In this document: positions 52,853 to 63,776 of the stretch, one piece after another
Position numbering within the stretch: the first letter of the stretch is position 1
How the letters are laid out: every line of letters begins with the position of its first letter
NCBI GenBank assembly: GCA_910579755.1
Contig: CAJTVB010000009.1
Location: forward strand, 62,001 to 126,000
From: an uncultured Acetatifactor sp.
GTDB taxonomy: Bacteria > Bacillota > Clostridia > Lachnospirales > Lachnospiraceae
Direction: 5' to 3'
DNA length: 64,000 nt
Notes under the pieces: generated by a model
What the model saw: the letters and a program-made list of their open reading frames with translations, nothing else
Told to the model about the DNA's origin: nothing
Databases searched by the model: none
Made by a program: the position numbers and the translations under genes

Positions 52853-54730
52853 ATGAAGAGCGGCGACATTGAATATCGGTATCGGATGCACTGGGCAGAC
52901 TGGCTGCAGTGGGCGGTGCACATTGTGGGAAAGACACAGGGAAAAGGGAGGATCCTCGTGCTGACAGCGATTTTGGGAATGCTGGGAGTTTTTCTGGCAA
53001 AGCAGGGCCTGGAGCAGGGAGCGCTTTTTTGGGCAGACTCCGTCTGGTCTTTGCTGGTTTTTCCCATATTTCTTTGCTTCCCCTGGGCGCTGACCACGGC
53101 TGTTATATGGCGGCAGAGCTGCCGCCGTCAACCGTCGGAGAGTCTTGTGCTGCGGCTGAAGGAGGACCGGATGATTCTGGAGGGGGCCGGTATCAGGGAG
53201 GTTTTACTGGATGACTTTTGCGGCTGCGAGCGTGCCGGAGGGCTTTTATTAGTGAAACATCGGGGAATCGGCGAGGAGGTGTACTACAGCCTTTTGCCCA
53301 GGCGGGTTTTTCAGGAGCCGGGAGAGGAAGAGAAATTTCTGGAGGAGCTGGAGAGGAGAGCCAGGGAGAGCCGTCAGAAGGAAACGAAAGATGAAAACGT
53401 TCCGTGGGATGAAGGGATTGAGACCGGACCGACAGAAAAGAAGTACGGCTCCGCGGATTTGTGCCCTTCGGGGTGCTATCGGTATTCATTGGACGAAGAG
53501 GGGCTGGCGCATATGCTGGCGGTCTATCAGGCCGCTGGGAGAGAGCGGCAGCGGAAAGGAATCCGGGCGGGGGTTTTTCTGGCAGCCGGTGTATGCCTCA
53601 CGGCTTCGGCGGCTCTTTTCTGGCTTTTAAGCTGGCAGGGACTGCTGCTTCTCCTGCTTTTTGGACCGATGGCCCGGCTTTTTACAGGCAGGCGCGTATA
53701 TAGTGAGCAAGATTTCCTGGAAGCGGTCAAGGCCGGAAATTATAGTCACATGCTGGGGGAATGGCAGGTGGATCTGTCGGGGGATCTGATCTGTGCACGT
53801 GTGAATGACCGCCAGTGCCTGATTGGCTGGAAGGGCCTGGAGGAGGTGCTGTTGGTGGAGGATACCTATGTGCTTAGCTATGGAGGAAACAGAACCAGTC
53901 AGATCAGCGTGCCTGTGAGCGCCCTGGCCGGTTCCTCCGGAGAACAGGAGTTTTTGGAACGCTGCGGGGAACAGGGGCTGAAGCCGCCCGGGGAAGCAGT
54001 ACGGATCCCCAATGCAAAAAAAGCCGGCAGCAGAGGCAGAAAATTTTACAGGATCGCCCTGACAACGGCGCTGATTTTTCTGGCGTTCCGAAGCCTGTGG
54101 CCCCGCATTTCGGTGAACTTGAAGCCCGTTTCCCTGGAAGAGCAGCGCAGTATTCTGGAGGAGCTGGGGTTTGGGATTCCGGAGGAGCTGATGGAGGAGA
54201 TCAGGCAGTGGATGGAGGAGGAAGGGGCTTACAGGGAATATGTGGAGAGAACGCCTTTTTATGAGTTGCTTCTGGGCCTTGCGCAACCAAAGTGGGATCA
54301 GGAAACCTGGGAAGTGACTGCTTTTCCCGAGCAGGCCTATTGGTTTGACTGGGAGGCCTGGGATGTAGAGGGAAGCTATGAGGAAATCCTGAAGGGCGTA
54401 GAGAGCCTTTCGGCAGGTGAGCTGCGCTTTGAACAAATCGTCACAGACTGGAGCGGCGCCAGCTGGGAAAATGGGACGGGACGCATTAAACTGACCTTTA
54501 CCTGCAATGGAAAACCCTGCAGCATGAGCCTGCAGGTATCCCACGACTGGCTGGACAATTCCGTGATTAAAAAGCTCAATGGAATCCTGGCACAGCTTCC
54601 GGGCCGGGAAGGGGACCGGTGGATTTATGCCTGTGACGACGGGGGACAGGGAGCTATCCTTTTTTACCGGGACAGAGCGTGGGCCCGGAAGTTTGAAAAG
54701 CGCACGGGCATTGAGCTCTACTTTCGGTAG
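52853..54730 (+). CDS. Large membrane protein with two YcxB-like domains, 625 aa
   Basis: Two hydrophobic hairpins (about residues 30-80 and 245-285) are each followed by a small cytoplasmic beta-rich domain resembling YcxB: first LEGAGIREVLLDDFCGCERA ending in LLPRRVF, then RQCLIGWKGLEEVLLVEDTY. A third hydrophobic helix (about 400-416) precedes a C-terminal domain of about 200 residues with no recognised family. YcxB-like proteins have no known biochemical role. The start is the ATG after GGAGGAAATTGAA. The gene is divergent from the diguanylate cyclase, and its end overlaps the end of the convergent GT39-like gene by 13 bp. Confidence 0.65.
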   Translation: MKSGDIEYRYRMHWADWLQWAVHIVGKTQGKGRILVLTAILGMLGVFLAKQGLEQGALFWADSVWSLLVFPIFLCFPWALTTAVIWRQSCRRQPSESLVLRLKEDRMILEGAGIREVLLDDFCGCERAGGLLLVKHRGIGEEVYYSLLPRRVFQEPGEEEKFLEELERRARESRQKETKDENVPWDEGIETGPTEKKYGSADLCPSGCYRYSLDEEGLAHMLAVYQAAGRERQRKGIRAGVFLAAGVCLTASAALFWLLSWQGLLLLLLFGPMARLFTGRRVYSEQDFLEAVKAGNYSHMLGEWQVDLSGDLICARVNDRQCLIGWKGLEEVLLVEDTYVLSYGGNRTSQISVPVSALAGSSGEQEFLERCGEQGLKPPGEAVRIPNAKKAGSRGRKFYRIALTTALIFLAFRSLWPRISVNLKPVSLEEQRSILEELGFGIPEELMEEIRQWMEEEGAYREYVERTPFYELLLGLAQPKWDQETWEVTAFPEQAYWFDWEAWDVEGSYEEILKGVESLSAGELRFEQIVTDWSGASWENGTGRIKLTFTCNGKPCSMSLQVSHDWLDNSVIKKLNGILAQLPGREGDRWIYACDDGGQGAILFYRDRAWARKFEKRTGIELYFR

Positions 54731-56292
54731 AATACATAATAGTGCTCTGTTTCCATCATAGAGTAGGAATATCCCGTGAGACCTTCGTCTGAAAAAACAC
54801 CCTGCCAGCCGGAGCCTTTGTTGCACACCAGAATTTCTTCGCCGGTGTATTTTTCCGGTGCCCGGAAGTGCAGGTTTTGGTAGTCCTGGAGATAGCCGGC
54901 TTCATTGCAGTGGCTGACAAATTCATCGGGAGGCACGGGATTTGACAGAAAATAGAATTCGCCCACCTCATCCAGCACATAGATTTCCCGGGCTCTTTGT
55001 TCCGGGGACAGAAGGGAGAGTGCCTGATCCACGCCTCCGTAGATCTGAAATACTGCGGCGTTCTTTGGGAAAAAATACTCGACAGAAAAGCCGGCAAAGG
55101 ATACGCCGTAGCATATTGTCAGAACCGCTGCCCAGGCCATACCTGCGAAGCGCCTGCGAAACAGCCCGCCCACCGCAAAAATACCGTTAACGCAAAAAAA
55201 TGCCAGGGCGATGAAGATTCCGTTGATATGATAATTATAATATCCGCACAGGAGAAACATAAAGCCTTCCGCCAGGGTGAGAAACAGAACGAGAAGATCC
55301 GTGCTTAGGCGTTTTTCCCTAAGATCCTTCACGGATCGGACAATGCTGTGGACAACGCCTGCCGCGATCAGCGGAGGGCTGAGAAGGTACATGGTCCAAT
55401 AGCGGTCCGAGGAGCCGTATTTGCCGTCGGAGGTGAAGGGATAGGTGAGATTTTTCAGCTTTACCAGAATACCTGACAGGGAAAGAGCCACCTCTTCGGT
55501 GCGGTTGGTGATCATTTTGGGCACGGAAAAAAAAGGAGTCACGATAGGATCCAGATCAAAATAATTTACCGCAAACACCAGGATGGGGGGAACGGCCAGA
55601 ACCCACAGAGGAATGGCCAGAAACAAAAGCTGCCGAAAACGAAGGAAGCGTCCTTCACGGCGGTAAAAAAGATAGTACAGCCCCCACAGCACGCAGAATA
55701 CGGAAACCACCAGGGCGGCGATAATGTAGGTGTACAGGGTAACGCCCAACAGAACTCCGGCCAGTGCAAAATAGCCATAAAGCCTTCGGTCAGGATGTTT
55801 GCAGGCCTTTTTCAGAAGCCGCACCAGAACAAACAGGGATACGGTCAGAACCCCCAGCATGGAATTGCAGTCCAGGGCGTAACGGCTGCTCATGATAAAG
55901 TAGGGAAAGATGCCAAGAAGCGTCAGCCCGGCGAGCAGGCCCCGGTCTCCCCATTTTTCTCTCATGAGCAGGGCGCCGAAGAGTACCGTAATGATCCCCA
56001 TTAGGGCGGCGGGCATGCGCAGTGTGACTATATTCAGTCCAAAAAGCTTCACCAGCAGAGCGCAGAAATAGGTGTAAAAGGCACTTTGCTCTCCATAAAA
56101 ATTTGAGGGGCAGACAGGCAGAAAATTTCCGTACCGATCCGTTCCGAAGTTGGCAATAGACCAGGCGTTGAGCCCCAGTCCTGCCTCGTCAATATGCATT
56201 CCCAAAGGGACCGCGGCAATGCGGCAGATCCGCAAAAGAGAAGCTGCCAAAAGGAGAATGCCGGCACATATATAAAGTCTGCGTTTACTCAT
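54718..56292 (-). CDS. GT39-like membrane glycosyltransferase, 524 aa
   Basis: This is a GT-C protein with about eleven membrane helices. The first outer loop GMHIDEAGLGLNAWSIANFG holds the acidic pair of the family, followed by YGEQSAFYTYFCALLVKLFG at the substrate side. A soluble C-terminal segment of about 110 residues follows the last helix. The start has a GGAGGGAAAGCAG site and overlaps the end of the ANTAR gene by 8 bp, so it is probably read from the glnA promoter as a third gene. That is an odd companion for nitrogen genes. The donor and acceptor are unknown. Confidence 0.75.
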   Translation of the reverse strand: MSKRRLYICAGILLLAASLLRICRIAAVPLGMHIDEAGLGLNAWSIANFGTDRYGNFLPVCPSNFYGEQSAFYTYFCALLVKLFGLNIVTLRMPAALMGIITVLFGALLMREKWGDRGLLAGLTLLGIFPYFIMSSRYALDCNSMLGVLTVSLFVLVRLLKKACKHPDRRLYGYFALAGVLLGVTLYTYIIAALVVSVFCVLWGLYYLFYRREGRFLRFRQLLFLAIPLWVLAVPPILVFAVNYFDLDPIVTPFFSVPKMITNRTEEVALSLSGILVKLKNLTYPFTSDGKYGSSDRYWTMYLLSPPLIAAGVVHSIVRSVKDLREKRLSTDLLVLFLTLAEGFMFLLCGYYNYHINGIFIALAFFCVNGIFAVGGLFRRRFAGMAWAAVLTICYGVSFAGFSVEYFFPKNAAVFQIYGGVDQALSLLSPEQRAREIYVLDEVGEFYFLSNPVPPDEFVSHCNEAGYLQDYQNLHFRAPEKYTGEEILVCNKGSGWQGVFSDEGLTGYSYSMMETEHYYVFYRK

Positions 56293-56878
56293 CTGCTTTC
56301 CCTCCGTGGATGATGTTCTCCGCCGCCTGACGCTTGGTAATACACAGGTTCATGGCCATTTTTTCGATGTAGTGGTGAGCCGCAGGTTCGTCCAGGCCCT
56401 GTTGGTTGATCAGAAGCCATTTTGCCCGATTTACAAGCCGGATTTCCTCCATTTTTTCTTCGACGGACAGGGTCTTTTTTTCCATTTTCCGCAGACGCTC
56501 CCTGGCGCTGGTCAGCCAGCCTAAGGCCAGGGAGAGCGCCTGTTTTGAGGTGGGCTTGGGCAGTGTAAAGACACCGTGGGGTACTACTTTGTCATAGATT
56601 CCCATGTAGGTTTCAGACCGTGCCAGAAGCAGTACCACTGTGCCGGTTTCTGAGCAGATATCGATGGCAAAGCGCACACCGGTGTCGTCGGGAAGCGGTG
56701 AATTGATGATGACAAGGTCAAAAGGCCGCTCTGCGAATGTCCGCCTCGCCGCGTTGACGCTGGAGACCGTGTGAACCTGGGAAAAGGCGGATTCCGGAAG
56801 CAGCGGGGACAGGGCGGAATTAATGTTCTGTGACGCCGAGGCCACCAGAACGCTGTATGTTCGTTCTTCCAAACTCAT
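56285..56878 (-). CDS. ANTAR-domain regulator with degenerate receiver, 197 aa
   Basis: The C-terminal ANTAR domain (about residues 135-190: IRLVNRAKWLLINQQ through ITKRQAAENII) binds paired RNA hairpins and causes antitermination. The N-terminal domain has a receiver-like fold, but at the phosphoacceptor position it reads DLVIINSPLPDDTG, with Asn 59 in place of Asp, so phosphorylation is unlikely. Such regulators (NitR-like) accompany glnA in clostridia and are linked to nitrogen control. The ATG at 56878 has a GAGGATTGT site; a longer frame from 56962 would overlap only the gap after glnA. It follows glnA by about 85 bp on the same strand. Confidence 0.88.
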   Translation of the reverse strand: MSLEERTYSVLVASASQNINSALSPLLPESAFSQVHTVSSVNAARRTFAERPFDLVIINSPLPDDTGVRFAIDICSETGTVVLLLARSETYMGIYDKVVPHGVFTLPKPTSKQALSLALGWLTSARERLRKMEKKTLSVEEKMEEIRLVNRAKWLLINQQGLDEPAAHHYIEKMAMNLCITKRQAAENIIHGGKADE

Positions 56879-56962
56879 ACAATCCTCGTTTCTGTGCCAT
56901 TTATACACTATTTCTATACCGTCCTGCGCAGCCTGTCTGCAGGGAAGAGCTGCCCGGCACAT

Positions 56963-58180
56963 TTATCTGTTGCAGTAGGCATCCAGGATGGCAGGGGGGA
57001 TGTGTGCCTTGATAAAGGAGCTGTCTGCGGCGGCTCTGCATGCCTGTTCCAGGCTGGCGGGGAGACGCTTCAGTTCCAGAAGGGCCAAACGAGAGGAATC
57101 TGCCTGATAAAGGTTTTCATTTACAGGGGGCCTCAGGGGCAGACGGTCTCTTATGCCATCCAGACCGGCCTGGATGATCAGAGCAAAGGCCAGATAGGGG
57201 TTGGCCTCCGGATCCGGCGAGCGCAGCTCTGCCCGCCGGTATTCTCCCTCTGCGGCGGGGATTCTAATGAGCTGGGAACGGTTCTGGGCAGACCAGGAAA
57301 TATATTCCGGAGCCTTACATTTGCCCAGCCGCCTGTAGGAATTCTCTCCAGGGTTCAAAAACAGGGTCATTTCACGGATGTGCAGCAGGATACCTGAGAT
57401 CATGGAATCCATCTGGTTGGAGCCGTCCTGAGCTTTTACAGATATATTGATGTGGAAACCGTTGCCCGGGTGATTGATCAGAGGCTTTGGACTGAAATCG
57501 GCTGTCAGACCGTTTCGGCAGGCGACAGTCTTGGCCACGGTACGGAAGGTCATGGCCTGATCCGCCGCCGTCAGCGCATCCGAGTAGCGAAAATCGATTT
57601 CATTTTGTCCGGGGCCTTCCTCGTGGTGGGAGCTTTCCGGGCAGATGCCCATCTGCTCCAGGGTCAGGCAGATTTCCCGGCGAATGTTTTCCCCCTTGTC
57701 TTCCGGCGCCATATCCATATATCCGGCTTCGTCGTAGGGGATCCGGGTGGATCTGCCGGCTTCGTCCGTGGTAAACAGGTAAAATTCCTGCTCTGCCCCA
57801 AAGAAAAACCGGAGGCCGGCTTTTTCTGCGTCTTCCACGGCTTTTTTGAGAATTTTCCTGGTGTCCTGTTTAAAGGGACTTCCGTTGGGACGGGCAATAT
57901 CCGCAAACATGCGGACTACCCGGCCATGCTCCGGACGCCAGGGAAGGGGGGCCAGTGTCCCGGGCTCCGGGCGCAGCAGCAGGTCGGACCGGGTCTCGTC
58001 CCCGAAGCCTGCCACAGAGGAGGCATCAAAGGCTATTCCATAATCGAAGGCCCGGGAAAGCTCCTGAGGCATGATGGATATATTTTTTTGCCTGCCAAAC
58101 ACATCGCAAAAGGTCAGGCGGATGAATTTTACATCCTCCTCCCGGACATACTGCATTACTTCCTGCTTTGAATAACTCAT
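56963..58180 (-). CDS. glnA: Glutamine synthetase (type I family), 405 aa
   Basis: The enzyme makes glutamine from glutamate, ammonia and ATP. The metal- and glutamate-binding segments are FGAEQEFYLF, HEEGPGQNEIDF, NGFHINIS and the ATP-site RRLGKCKAPEYISWS; RAELRSPDPEANPYLAFA closes the active site. At 405 residues it is shorter than classical GSI-alpha enzymes (about 440), mainly at the C-terminus, and it lacks the adenylylation loop expected of GSI-beta. The ATG at 58180 is chosen because the promoter at 58218-58246 places the transcript start just upstream; two earlier in-frame ATGs would fall at or before it. It leads an operon with the ANTAR regulator. Confidence 0.88.
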   Translation of the reverse strand: MSYSKQEVMQYVREEDVKFIRLTFCDVFGRQKNISIMPQELSRAFDYGIAFDASSVAGFGDETRSDLLLRPEPGTLAPLPWRPEHGRVVRMFADIARPNGSPFKQDTRKILKKAVEDAEKAGLRFFFGAEQEFYLFTTDEAGRSTRIPYDEAGYMDMAPEDKGENIRREICLTLEQMGICPESSHHEEGPGQNEIDFRYSDALTAADQAMTFRTVAKTVACRNGLTADFSPKPLINHPGNGFHINISVKAQDGSNQMDSMISGILLHIREMTLFLNPGENSYRRLGKCKAPEYISWSAQNRSQLIRIPAAEGEYRRAELRSPDPEANPYLAFALIIQAGLDGIRDRLPLRPPVNENLYQADSSRLALLELKRLPASLEQACRAAADSSFIKAHIPPAILDAYCNR

Positions 58181-58217
58181 TTTTGTCCCGAGTCCTTTCT
58201 GATTCATTTTTACAAGC

Positions 58218-58246
58218 AATATATACCGGATCCCGGGCTGTGTCAA
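58218..58246 (-). promoter_or_regulatory. Promoter of glnA
   Basis: On the minus strand a perfect TTGACA (58241-58246), a 17-bp spacer and TATATT (58218-58223) lie about 40 bp before the glnA start codon. Confidence 0.82.
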
Positions 58247-58302
58247 GAAAAAGTACATGTGTGCAGGCTGTGGCCGGCACACTGGGAACTGTAACGCGAT
58301 AC

Positions 58303-58331
58303 TTGACAAAACAGCCGGGAAAGCGCATAAT
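58303..58331 (+). promoter_or_regulatory. Promoter of pyrG
   Basis: A perfect TTGACA (58303-58308), a 17-bp spacer and CATAAT (58326-58331) predict a transcript start near G 58338, giving a leader of about 136 nt before the pyrG ATG. Confidence 0.82.
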
Positions 58332-58338
58332 CAAAACG

Positions 58339-58391
58339 AAAAGGGCAAGGGTGTCTTTGAAGAACTTTCAGAGGATATCCCTGCCCTTTTT
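58339..58391 (+). terminator. Leader terminator (attenuator) upstream of pyrG
   Basis: AAAAGGGCA plus GGG (58339-58351, one bulged A) pairs with CCCTGCCCTTTT (58379-58390), followed by a T-run. The hairpin starts at about nucleotide +2 of the predicted pyrG transcript and ends about 80 nt before the coding region. A second small hairpin, GTATCTT-GGG-AAGATAC, follows it. The upstream gene glnA reads the other way, so the terminator can only act on the pyrG transcript. Confidence 0.75.
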
Positions 58392-58443
58392 GTATCTTGG
58401 GAAGATACATTCTGTGATGGGAAAAGTCCTTCGAGCAGGATAA

Positions 58444-60107
<1,664 letters not shown>

Positions 60108-60145
60108 ATTATTAACGATACCAACGTCAGAGAGGAGGCGTCCGC

Positions 60146-62476
60146 ATGAAAATTGTGTTTCATCAGCCGGCTGTTTACTGGGAGGAGGGCTTTCCCCTGG
60201 GAAACGGCCGGCTTGGAGCGGTTATGTACGGCGGCTGTGAAAAAGAGGTCCTGAAGCTGAACGAGGACACTCTGTGGTCGGGATACCCCGTAAAGAGTCA
60301 GCGGGGAATGTCGGCTGAAGCCAAGGCCCGGGCAGGGGCTCTGGCCCGGGAGGGAAAACCGGCGCAGGCTATGGAAATTCTGGAAAAGAAGCTGTGGGAA
60401 GCGGAAGATGTGCAGATGTATGTGCCTTTCGGGAACCTGTATCTGGAGTTTGCCGGTGACCGGGAGATCACCGGCTACCGGAGAAGTCTGGACCTGGAAA
60501 GGGCGGTGGCCACAGTAGAGTATGAAAACAGGGGAAAGCGTTACGAGCATACCTGTTTTTGCAGCGAGCCCGCCCGGGCCTGCTTTTACAGAATCCGTTC
60601 GGAGGAGGCCTTTACCGTAAAAATCAGCGCAGGAGAGGGCTTTCTGCAGGATATGCGCTATGAAGAGGACGGCTTCCTGCTGTGGGGCCAGTGTCCGGGA
60701 AGAAGTGGTTTTACAGTGACGGAGGGAAATGGGGGAGGAGTGCAGCAGACCTTTTCTCAGGAGGCAGAGGAGCGGGGAATGGGTTATCTGGGGGCAGGAG
60801 TGGTCCGGCTGGGGGACGGCAGAACCCGGGTTCAGGAGGATGGTCTTCTCTGTCAGGATACTCATGAGCTGGTGCTTTGCTTCGGGATTCGTTCAAGCTT
60901 TAACGGCTGGGACAGGCATCCTTGGGTTCATGGGCTGGATCCGGAGAAGCTGATCCGGGAGGATATGTCCGGCTGGACGGAGGACTTTGACACATTGTTG
61001 GAAGAGCATGTCCGGGATTACCGCGCTTTCTTTGACAGGGTCCGGCTGGACCTGGGAGAAAGCGGCAGGGAGGAAATGGATATCTGCCAAAGAATTCGGG
61101 AGCTGGAAGCGGGAGAAGAGGACATTTCTCTGTATGCGCTGTTATTTGACTTTGGCAGATATCTGCTGATCTCGTCATCCAGGCCCGGCACCCAGCCCGC
61201 AAACCTTCAGGGAATCTGGAATCAGGAGAAGATCCCGCCCTGGTTCTGCGATTACACCGTAAACATCAATACCCAGATGAATTACTGGCTGACAGGGCCC
61301 TGCAGGCTGCATGAGCTGTCGGAGCCTCTGGTAAGAATGAACAGGGAGCTTCTGGCAAACGGCAGGGAGTGTGCCGGACAGTTATTCGGGGTAAAGGGTT
61401 CGGCCTGCTTTCACAATGTGGATTTGTGGAGAAAGGCCTCTCCTGCCACAGGGAAAGCCGAATGGGCATACTGGCCCTTCGGCGCGGCCTGGATGTGCAG
61501 AAACCTTTATGAGGAGTATTTATTTACCAGGGATGAAGAATATTTGAAGGAGATTTTTCCCATCCTGGAGGAGAATGTGATCTTTTGCATGGAGATGCTG
61601 GAGAAGCTGCCGGAGGGCTATGGGGTCTGCCCCGCCACGTCGCCGGAAAATGAATTTCGGGGGCCCGACGGAAATTCCTCCACAGCCCGGTTTACGGAAA
61701 ATACCCTGGCTATTATCCGGAATCTGTTCCGGGATTATCTGGAAGCCTGTCATGTACTGCAGACCGGGGCAGAGACAAAGGTGGCGGCAGCCGGTCTTTT
61801 GGAGCAGATCATTCCGGTGAGAATGGGAAGCGGCGGACAGATCCTGGAGTGGGACAGGGAATGGGAGGAGTGTGATGTGCATCACAGGCACCTGTCTCAT
61901 TTATATGAGCTTCATCCGGGCAGGGGTATTACGGCTGAGAATCGGGAGCTGTGCCGGGCGGCGGAAAAAAGTCTGTTGCTTCGGGGAGAAGACGGCACGG
62001 GATGGAGCCTGGCCTGGAAGATCTTGATGTGGGCGAGGCTGGAGAACGGAAAGCGCACGGAGGCGGCCATGAAAAAAATGTTCTGCCTGGTGGAGCCGGG
62101 CAGAAACGCAAAATCTCATGGAGGCGGTTTGTACCCCAATCTGTTCTGCGCTCATCCGCCCTTCCAGATCGACGGTAATCTGGGATATACAGCCGGCGTT
62201 GCGGAAAGTCTTTTACAAAGCCATGGCGCAGAGCTGGTGCTTCTGCCGGCGCTGCCGCCCTCCTGGAAGAGAGGAAGAGTTCAGGGATTGGGTGCCCGGG
62301 GAGGTGTGGAGGTTTCTCTGGAATGGGATGAAAATCAGGTTTCCTATATCCTTTATTCCCGGGAAGATCTGCAGGTGACAGTGCGGACGCCCGGGAGTGC
62401 CGGCAGGCAGATATGCCTTATTGCCGGCAAGGAATATAAGGGAAAATTTTTTCAACCAAGTTGTGCGTCGGTGTAG
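60146..62476 (+). CDS. GH95 family glycoside hydrolase (alpha-L-fucosidase-like), 776 aa
   Basis: This inverting hydrolase is usually active on alpha-1,2-linked L-fucose or related L-galactose residues of host or plant glycans. The N-terminal beta domain starts [19 protein letters not shown]. The (alpha/alpha)6 barrel has the water-activating Asn pair at 373 and 375 (NINTQMNYW), the general acid Glu 501 (TSPENEF) and the base Asp 676 (FQIDGNLG), all intact by family comparison. There is no signal peptide, so it acts on imported oligosaccharides. The start has a GAGGAGG site. An inverted repeat over its promoter suggests substrate-dependent control. Confidence 0.93.
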   Translation: MKIVFHQPAVYWEEGFPLGNGRLGAVMYGGCEKEVLKLNEDTLWSGYPVKSQRGMSAEAKARAGALAREGKPAQAMEILEKKLWEAEDVQMYVPFGNLYLEFAGDREITGYRRSLDLERAVATVEYENRGKRYEHTCFCSEPARACFYRIRSEEAFTVKISAGEGFLQDMRYEEDGFLLWGQCPGRSGFTVTEGNGGGVQQTFSQEAEERGMGYLGAGVVRLGDGRTRVQEDGLLCQDTHELVLCFGIRSSFNGWDRHPWVHGLDPEKLIREDMSGWTEDFDTLLEEHVRDYRAFFDRVRLDLGESGREEMDICQRIRELEAGEEDISLYALLFDFGRYLLISSSRPGTQPANLQGIWNQEKIPPWFCDYTVNINTQMNYWLTGPCRLHELSEPLVRMNRELLANGRECAGQLFGVKGSACFHNVDLWRKASPATGKAEWAYWPFGAAWMCRNLYEEYLFTRDEEYLKEIFPILEENVIFCMEMLEKLPEGYGVCPATSPENEFRGPDGNSSTARFTENTLAIIRNLFRDYLEACHVLQTGAETKVAAAGLLEQIIPVRMGSGGQILEWDREWEECDVHHRHLSHLYELHPGRGITAENRELCRAAEKSLLLRGEDGTGWSLAWKILMWARLENGKRTEAAMKKMFCLVEPGRNAKSHGGGLYPNLFCAHPPFQIDGNLGYTAGVAESLLQSHGAELVLLPALPPSWKRGRVQGLGARGGVEVSLEWDENQVSYILYSREDLQVTVRTPGSAGRQICLIAGKEYKGKFFQPSCASV

Positions 62477-62489
62477 AATGGGTTATAAT
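62461..62489 (+). promoter_or_regulatory. Upstream promoter of pfkA
   Basis: TTGTGC (62461-62466), a 17-bp spacer and a perfect TATAAT (62484-62489) overlap the end of the GH95 gene. A second, closer promoter is at 62558-62587. Confidence 0.55.
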
Positions 62490-62557
62490 GGAAAACAGGA
62501 GCCTTGCGGCAAATTTCATTGGCCGTGAGTATAAAAGTATGCAGCCGGGCTGGTGGA

Positions 62558-62587
62558 TTGACCGGATTATTTTCGGCAGAATATAAT
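62558..62587 (+). promoter_or_regulatory. Proximal promoter of pfkA
   Basis: TTGACC (62558-62563), an 18-bp spacer and a perfect TATAAT (62582-62587) lie about 38 bp before the pfkA start codon. Confidence 0.7.
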
Positions 62588-62624
62588 TTGGTCTCATACT
62601 GGACCGGCAGGAATGGAGGAGCGC

Positions 62625-63698
62625 ATGAAGAGAATCGGTATGTTGACCAGCGGAGGGGATTGTCAGGCCCTGAACGCCGCCATGAGAGGCGTTGTGAAAA
62701 CTTTGTTCAACAGCAAGACGGACGTGGAGATCTATGGCTTTCTGGACGGCTACAGGGGGCTGATCTACAGCAAATTTCAGATGCTGACCGGCAAGGACTT
62801 TTCCGGGATCCTTACCAAGGGCGGCACCATTCTGGGAACCTCCCGCACACCCTTCAAGACCATTCAGGATCCGGACGAGAACGGAATCAACCGGGTGGAG
62901 GCCATGAAGCAGAATTATTACAAGCTGCAGCTGGACTGCCTGGTAATACTGGGAGGAAACGGCACGCACAAAACGGCCAACCTGCTTCGCCAGCAGGGAC
63001 TGAACGTGGTGACGCTGCCCAAAACCATCGACAATGATCTGTGGGGCACCGACATGACCTTCGGCTTCCAGAGCGCCGTGAATATTGCCACCGATGCCAT
63101 CGACTGCATCCATACTACAGCGGCCTCCCACAACAGAGTCTTTATCGTGGAGGTCATGGGACATAAGGTGGGGTGGCTTACTTTAAACGCCGGTATGGCC
63201 GGAGGCGCCGATATTATTTTAATTCCGGAGATCCCTTATGATATAGATAAGGTGATCAATAAAATAGAAGAGAGAGAGCAGAGAGGGAGCCGCTTTACCA
63301 TTATTGCAGTGGCCGAGGGAGCCATCTCAAAGGCGGATGCCAAGCTGTCCAAGAAGGAGCTGAAGAAGAAGCTGGAGAAGTCTCCCTATCCTTCCGTGTC
63401 CTACGAGGTGGCGGCGGCCATCCAGAAAAAGACCGGCAGGGAGGTGCGGGTCACGGTTCCCGGACATATGCAAAGAGGAGGCAGCCCCTGCCCCTATGAT
63501 CGTGTCTTTGCCAGCAGGCTGGGCGCCGAGGCGGGAAAAATGATACTGGACGACCAGTACGGGTTTATGGTAGGATATAAAAACCGCGAGATCGTCCGGG
63601 TTCCCCTGGAGGATGTGGCAGGGAAGCTTAAGACGGTGGAGCCCAACGCCACTATCGTCCGGGAGGCGAAGCTTTTGGGCATCAGCTTTGGCGATTGA
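62625..63698 (+). CDS. pfkA: 6-phosphofructokinase (group III type), 357 aa
   Basis: The enzyme phosphorylates fructose-6-phosphate in glycolysis. It opens MKRIGMLTSGGDCQALNAAM, has the phosphoryl-donor loop LGGNGTHKT (Asn 112, Gly 113) and the catalytic PKTIDND (Lys 133). The Gly at the donor-loop position usually marks ATP use, whereas Lys before TIDND is shared with PPi-dependent and group III enzymes, so the donor cannot be settled by eye. The length is between the short ATP enzymes (about 320) and the long PPi enzymes. The ATG at 62625 has GGAGG upstream; the ATG 12 bp earlier is part of that ribosome site. dnaX follows after 78 bp. Confidence 0.9.
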   Translation: MKRIGMLTSGGDCQALNAAMRGVVKTLFNSKTDVEIYGFLDGYRGLIYSKFQMLTGKDFSGILTKGGTILGTSRTPFKTIQDPDENGINRVEAMKQNYYKLQLDCLVILGGNGTHKTANLLRQQGLNVVTLPKTIDNDLWGTDMTFGFQSAVNIATDAIDCIHTTAASHNRVFIVEVMGHKVGWLTLNAGMAGGADIILIPEIPYDIDKVINKIEEREQRGSRFTIIAVAEGAISKADAKLSKKELKKKLEKSPYPSVSYEVAAAIQKKTGREVRVTVPGHMQRGGSPCPYDRVFASRLGAEAGKMILDDQYGFMVGYKNREIVRVPLEDVAGKLKTVEPNATIVREAKLLGISFGD

Positions 63699-63705
63699 GC
63701 CGCTC

Positions 63706-63724
63706 CCGGGACAACCGGTCCCGG
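63706..63724 (+). other. Hairpin between pfkA and dnaX
   Basis: CCGGGAC (63706-63712) pairs with GTCCCGG (63718-63724) right after the pfkA stop. There is no T-run, so it may be a weak terminator or an mRNA stabiliser. Confidence 0.4.
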
Positions 63725-63776
63725 CGGATGGGCTTCGAGCCGTCAGAACGTTTAGAGAAGCGAGGAACGCTAAAAC

